A stretch of DNA of 64,000 bases, taken from positions 17,067,291-17,131,290 of the forward strand of contig CM065301.1 of NCBI GenBank assembly GCA_032871835.1, given 5' to 3'. This document shows positions 60,593-64,000 of the stretch, in pieces; position 1 is the stretch's first letter, and the number at the start of each line of letters is the position of its first letter. The translations under genes were made by a program, and so were the position numbers. The notes under the pieces are model-generated. The model was not told where the DNA came from. It did not search any database and was given only the letters and a program-made list of their open reading frames with translations. Source of the stretch: Dipteronia dyeriana (lineage: Eukaryota > Streptophyta > Magnoliopsida > Sapindales > Sapindaceae).

Positions 60593-61634
60593 CTCCCATC
60601 AAGCTAGAGCATAGATATATTCAATGCCTAGCTTGGGACAAAGATATAGAAAAACTTAACTGAAAAAGATCATAAAATTGGAAACATATAATCAATATAT
60701 CTGAGATTCTTAAACCTCCCCCTCAAACTCAAGATAGAGAGATAAAGAACAATTTTTTTTCCAGAGTTCCGATAGTCGATCCTCTAAAAGGTTGTAGATA
60801 GAGTGGTCAAGGAAACAACTTAACAGAGTTGTAGATAAACAGCTTGACAGAATGGACCGAGTAAACAACTTGACAAAGTTGCCAAAGACAAATGTGCCAA
60901 ATACAAAGGTAGATAGAGTGAACGAGGAAACAAGTTGATATAATGGCCAAGTAAAACAACTTGATAGAGTAGCCAAGAAAGCAAGATAGAGTATACAAGA
61001 CAGAAGCTATTAACAATCGGATGAAAAATTCCAATCTTTAAACAACAAAATTTTGTTACAGTTGCTGTTTATGATTACCTTTAAATAAAAAACATCTTGG
61101 TAGAGGCAAGCTTTGATCCATATTATATCCCTCTAAAGGCTCTGGAGGTGGAATATAGCATTACTCTGGTAGAACTTGTAATGAATTTATTGTTGTTACA
61201 GACTTTATTACGACTATCTCATTCTTAGCTATAAGGTAAAAATGATGATTCAATAACATCTCAACTGTCCATCGCTCCCTCGGTTTTCTTACAAAACATT
61301 TTCTCAAGGAATCTTTGTCAAAAAAATGACAAAATTTTTAATATGTCTTGAAAGAAAGAAAAAATCACATTTCTATAAAATGTGACACCCCTACATTTTC
61401 ACATTTTTCTGATATGTAGGGGCATCATTGTCAATTAGTCTTAGTAGATATTTCAATTCAGTCTTATGTGTAGTATCACTACTGCATAATCATTTACTAG
61501 TTTCATTAGATCTTGTGCCTGGAAATTAGAGTGATGAAAGGTTGAAATGTTTTAAGGTTGATAATTCACATAATTAACAATTGATTTTAACTTATATTTC
61601 TATTATAAACTCCTCTTACATAATGATGTCTATG
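60593..61634. other. Retrotransposon-like debris with internal repeats
   Basis: 60780-60990 holds degenerate repeats of the type AACTTGACAGAGT/GGCCAAGTAAAC; apparent minus-strand frames (TWPLYQLVSSF-like) follow that periodicity and are not taken as genes. No domain recognised. Confidence 0.5.
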
Positions 61635-62383
61635 TTCTATAATTGTTTGGAAGCGTTGGATGAGACCTACATTATAATACATGTATATGAAGTTGATAAG
61701 TCACGATTTTGATCAAGAAAATGTGAAATTGCAACAAATGTATTAGGTGCTTGTTCTAGGGATATGACGTTCACATTTATTTTTCCTGAATGGGAAAGGC
61801 CAACTTCAGATATAGAGTACCCCAATATGCATTATCTAGACCAACTAGGATAAAAGTTTTCACCAGTTAGCATTAGTATAATTATTACAATAAGGAAAAT
61901 TTTATAAATATAGTTATATATATATTAATTTTCTTTAATCTTTGTGACTATTAGGTTATTATTACTTTGTGGATGATGGGTATACAAATGGTGAATGATT
62001 TATATGGTAGGAACAATATATCATTTATCTAAATGGAGAGATAACTATACACTTATACCCCTGTTAACCATGAGGAATACTTCAACATGAAGCATTCATC
62101 AACAAAAAATGTAATTGAACGTTGTTTTAAACTATTAAAATTACATCGGGCAATCTTGCGAAATTCATCCTTTAATCTACTGAAAACACATTATAAAATC
62201 ATAGTTGTGCATTATCTTATGCACAATCTTATTATGAGATAAATGTCAATTAATCCAATGGAGCATGAGATAAGTGAAATTATTAAGGATGAAGTTGATC
62301 ATGATGTCACGGGGCAAGTTTCTTTTTCCCGAGAAGGAACAACGCGGAGAGATAACTTAATTTCACAAATGTTTAGTGAATGA
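61635..62383 (+). pseudogene. PIF/Harbinger-like DDE transposase pseudogene
   Basis: Plus-strand remains of a HARBI1-type transposase. Visible blocks: ALDETY (first catalytic Asp), ATNVLGACSRDM, YYFVDDGYTNGE (second Asp), EYFNMKHSSTKNVIERCFKL (third acidic residue in VIER) and HYLMHNLIMR. Ends SQMFSE and TGA at 62381-62383. Several stops and frame changes. The N-terminal half and myb-like partner gene are absent. Harbinger elements make TTA/TAA target duplications, the type seen for MITEs in this window. Confidence 0.8.
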
Positions 62384-62463
62384 AGGAGAAATTGATCTAC
62401 TTAATTTTTATTTGCAAACATCAATGTTTATTTAGACAATTAAATGTTTGACTTAAAGATTTT

Positions 62464-62711
62464 ATGTTGGAAAGTGTTGATTAAAAGTAATTATAAGAGT
62501 AAAATCATAGGAGGATTTCTAGGAATCAAATCTCTATAATTGTTGACTTGTTAATTAATTGAGTTGACTAACTGTTAGGAATTTATTAGTTAGTGTTTAT
62601 AGCCTTAATTGCAGGCCTAATTGTAGGCTAAGTTATGAAACTTCTTTTTGTATATATATGCTCTATTATAACTATTTGTATATACAAAATCAATATATAA
62701 AAAAATCCTCA
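62464..62711 (+). mobile_element. LTR fragment ending in a primer-binding site
   Basis: TGTTGGAAAG near 62468 to ...TCCTCA at 62711, followed at 62712 by TGGTATCAGA, an initiator tRNA-Met primer site as in copia elements. Boundaries of the LTR start are approximate. Downstream is only a short leader. Confidence 0.55.
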
Positions 62712-62819
62712 TGGTATCAGATCTTATAATTCTTTAGGTTTCCTCTATGGTATTATTTCAAAAAAAAAAATCCTTTTCGCTACGGTACTTCGTCTACATA
62801 TCGAAAATTACCTCAATTA

Positions 62820-62967
62820 CTATTTTACACACTCATGTTATCCAAATTCAGGATTAATGTGGGTCATTATGGAAATCAATGGAGAACTCCTCACAGCATT
62901 TTGGATACTGGTTCATCACGAAATCTTTTGGCGAAAGCGGTGGTGGACCGGTTGGGCATCCAACCAT
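62820..62967 (+). pseudogene. Retropepsin-like fragment
   Basis: Short open stretch with LDTGSSRNLLAKAVVDRLGI, an aspartic-protease active site (DTG) as in Ty3/gypsy gag-pol. It is cut at 62967 by the hAT element. Too short to place further. Confidence 0.55.
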
Positions 62968-64000
62968 CAGAGCCGGTCCTGAGATTCTTGAGGCCCAGGC
63001 AAAAAATGTTAAAAATATGCCCCATGTGTATATTCATATTTTTTCAATATATATAGATATATATACACTATATATAAATATTTAACCCAAAAATGATAAT
63101 TCCATTAAAGATACAATAAAATCAATAAGTTAAAGAGTATCAAATCATTGTATTTTTTTTTATTGAATAAAACTGGTTGGATACACCAGTAGTACATACA
63201 AGACAATATAAAAAACAACAAACCAGAAACAATATGTGACATTCGGACACTGTAGCATAAATTTGGCAAGACTTTGTGCCATACTATTAGCTTGCTTATC
63301 TGTGTGACTAAAAATCACCCTATTTGTCAGTGTGTCATCTGGACTGTGTATTAAAACATCATTGAAAATGTCTTTTTTCTAGCATTTTGAAAAATAAATT
63401 CATTAATAACATTTCAAATTCATTCTTTTCCAATATTTCATTTTCAATACATAAGATTGTCAATTCATTTAACATTTCTTATGACATAATTCACCGATAA
63501 GATTTAAGTATTTTTAATTTAGAAAAACTTCTTTATATAGATGTCACAGTTATAGGAATAGTAAAAAATGTTCTATAAGCAATTGATATGTTCAAATAGC
63601 AATCCGAAGCTTTTACAAACTTTAGTATTTCAATTGTATTTTTTTTTCTTTTGGTAAAACGACTTGTAATACTTTCAATTCAGAAAATAAATCATTTGAA
63701 TCAACATCCAAAAATTTATCATGTTTTATAGCACTTTCAATATTAATACAACATTCTTTCAATTTACTATCATCTAACGAAAGTAACTTATTCGAATCAT
63801 ATAAGAACCTAAAAATATGTTTAAATATTTGTAATTGTTCAAATTTACTCTTTAAGGACGCAATAGCAATATCAACTACAATAAGAAAATAATTCACTCT
63901 GAAAGATTTTTCAGTAGACTGCGTTATATCCTCATGTGCATTCTCATCAAACCGTTTCTTTCTACGAATTTGACATTTTTTTAAACAAAAAATGGTTCAA
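62968..64000 (-). mobile_element. hAT transposon, 3' part, running off the window
   Basis: Terminal sequence CAGAGCCGGTCCTGAG at 62968 is typical of hAT ends. Minus-strand coding for the transposase C-terminus occupies about 63360-64000. A TA run lies at 63045-63075. The other end is outside the window; the candidate target duplication is CCAACCAT at 62960-62967. Confidence 0.75.
63360..64000 (-). pseudogene. hAT-family transposase, C-terminal part
   Basis: Minus-strand frame open from the window end to 63622 (RKKRFDENAHED, NYFLIVVDIAIASLKSKFEQ, LKECCINIESAIKHDKFLD), then a frameshift and the hATC dimerisation block with SIAYRTFFTIPITVTS, RSFSKLKILKSY and IENEILEK (about 63580-63390) containing several stops. 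Resembles plant zinc-finger MYM/TTF-type hAT transposases. Inactive as seen. Confidence 0.8.

Noticed and set aside
60710..61034. Minus-strand frames with leucine/cysteine-rich, membrane-like sequence
   Set aside because: They follow a degenerate DNA repeat and overlap in two frames, so no gene is supported.
1..64000. tRNA, rRNA or known ncRNA genes
   Set aside because: No cloverleaf with intact box sequences or rRNA motif was recognised; TGGTATCAGAG sites are retrotransposon primer sites, not tRNA genes.

Overview
The window is nuclear DNA of an AT-rich eudicot plant. The evidence is two spliced plant genes (FRS3 and SERRATE), GT-AG introns and plant-type MULE, hAT, Harbinger, LINE and LTR elements. 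I cannot name the species. Nothing bacterial or organellar was seen.

Layout. (1) Bases 1-4693: right part of a Mutator-like element (MULE-1) with a Ulp1/C48-type protease gene (+), a decayed convergent MuDR transposase (-), a 20-21 bp repeat array and a terminal repeat. It lies against a decayed caulimovirid-like (endogenous pararetrovirus) fragment (4694-6435) that abuts a TA microsatellite. (2) Bases 6534-28681: a deep transposon nest. A MITE-like element (TTA target duplication) appears to be split by a rearranged Ty3/gypsy-type LTR element (6630-~27533). That element holds (a) an antisense solo LTR 6692-11559 (target duplication ACAAA), itself split by a sense solo LTR of the same family, 8405-10874 (GATTT); (b) a complete 8.7-kb MULE-2, 13222-21951 (TTTTATGTGT); and (c) a MITE, 25364-26160 (TTA). 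(3) Bases ~29457-36259: a degenerate L1-type LINE with endonuclease, reverse transcriptase and RNase H remnants, interrupted by two sister MITEs. (4) Bases 36260-57142: the genic island, FRS3 (+, 5 coding exons, 881 aa) and SERRATE (-, 12 coding exons, 766 aa), convergent, with about 2.3 kb of foldback-rich DNA between them. (5) Bases 57143-64000: repeat debris including a copia-like LTR, a Harbinger transposase pseudogene, another LTR end with primer-binding site, a protease scrap and the 3' part of a hAT element that runs off the window.

How the parts relate. FRS3 is a host transcription factor domesticated from a MULE transposase; SERRATE is a zinc-finger RNA-processing factor for microRNA and mRNA maturation. 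To my knowledge the two are neighbours in Arabidopsis (At2g27110/At2g27100), so this looks like an old conserved gene pair with transposons piled up on both sides. The most unusual structures are the MULEs, which pair a transposase with a protease gene and carry helically phased arrays in direct rather than inverted orientation, and the inverted-LTR rearrangement around MULE-2.
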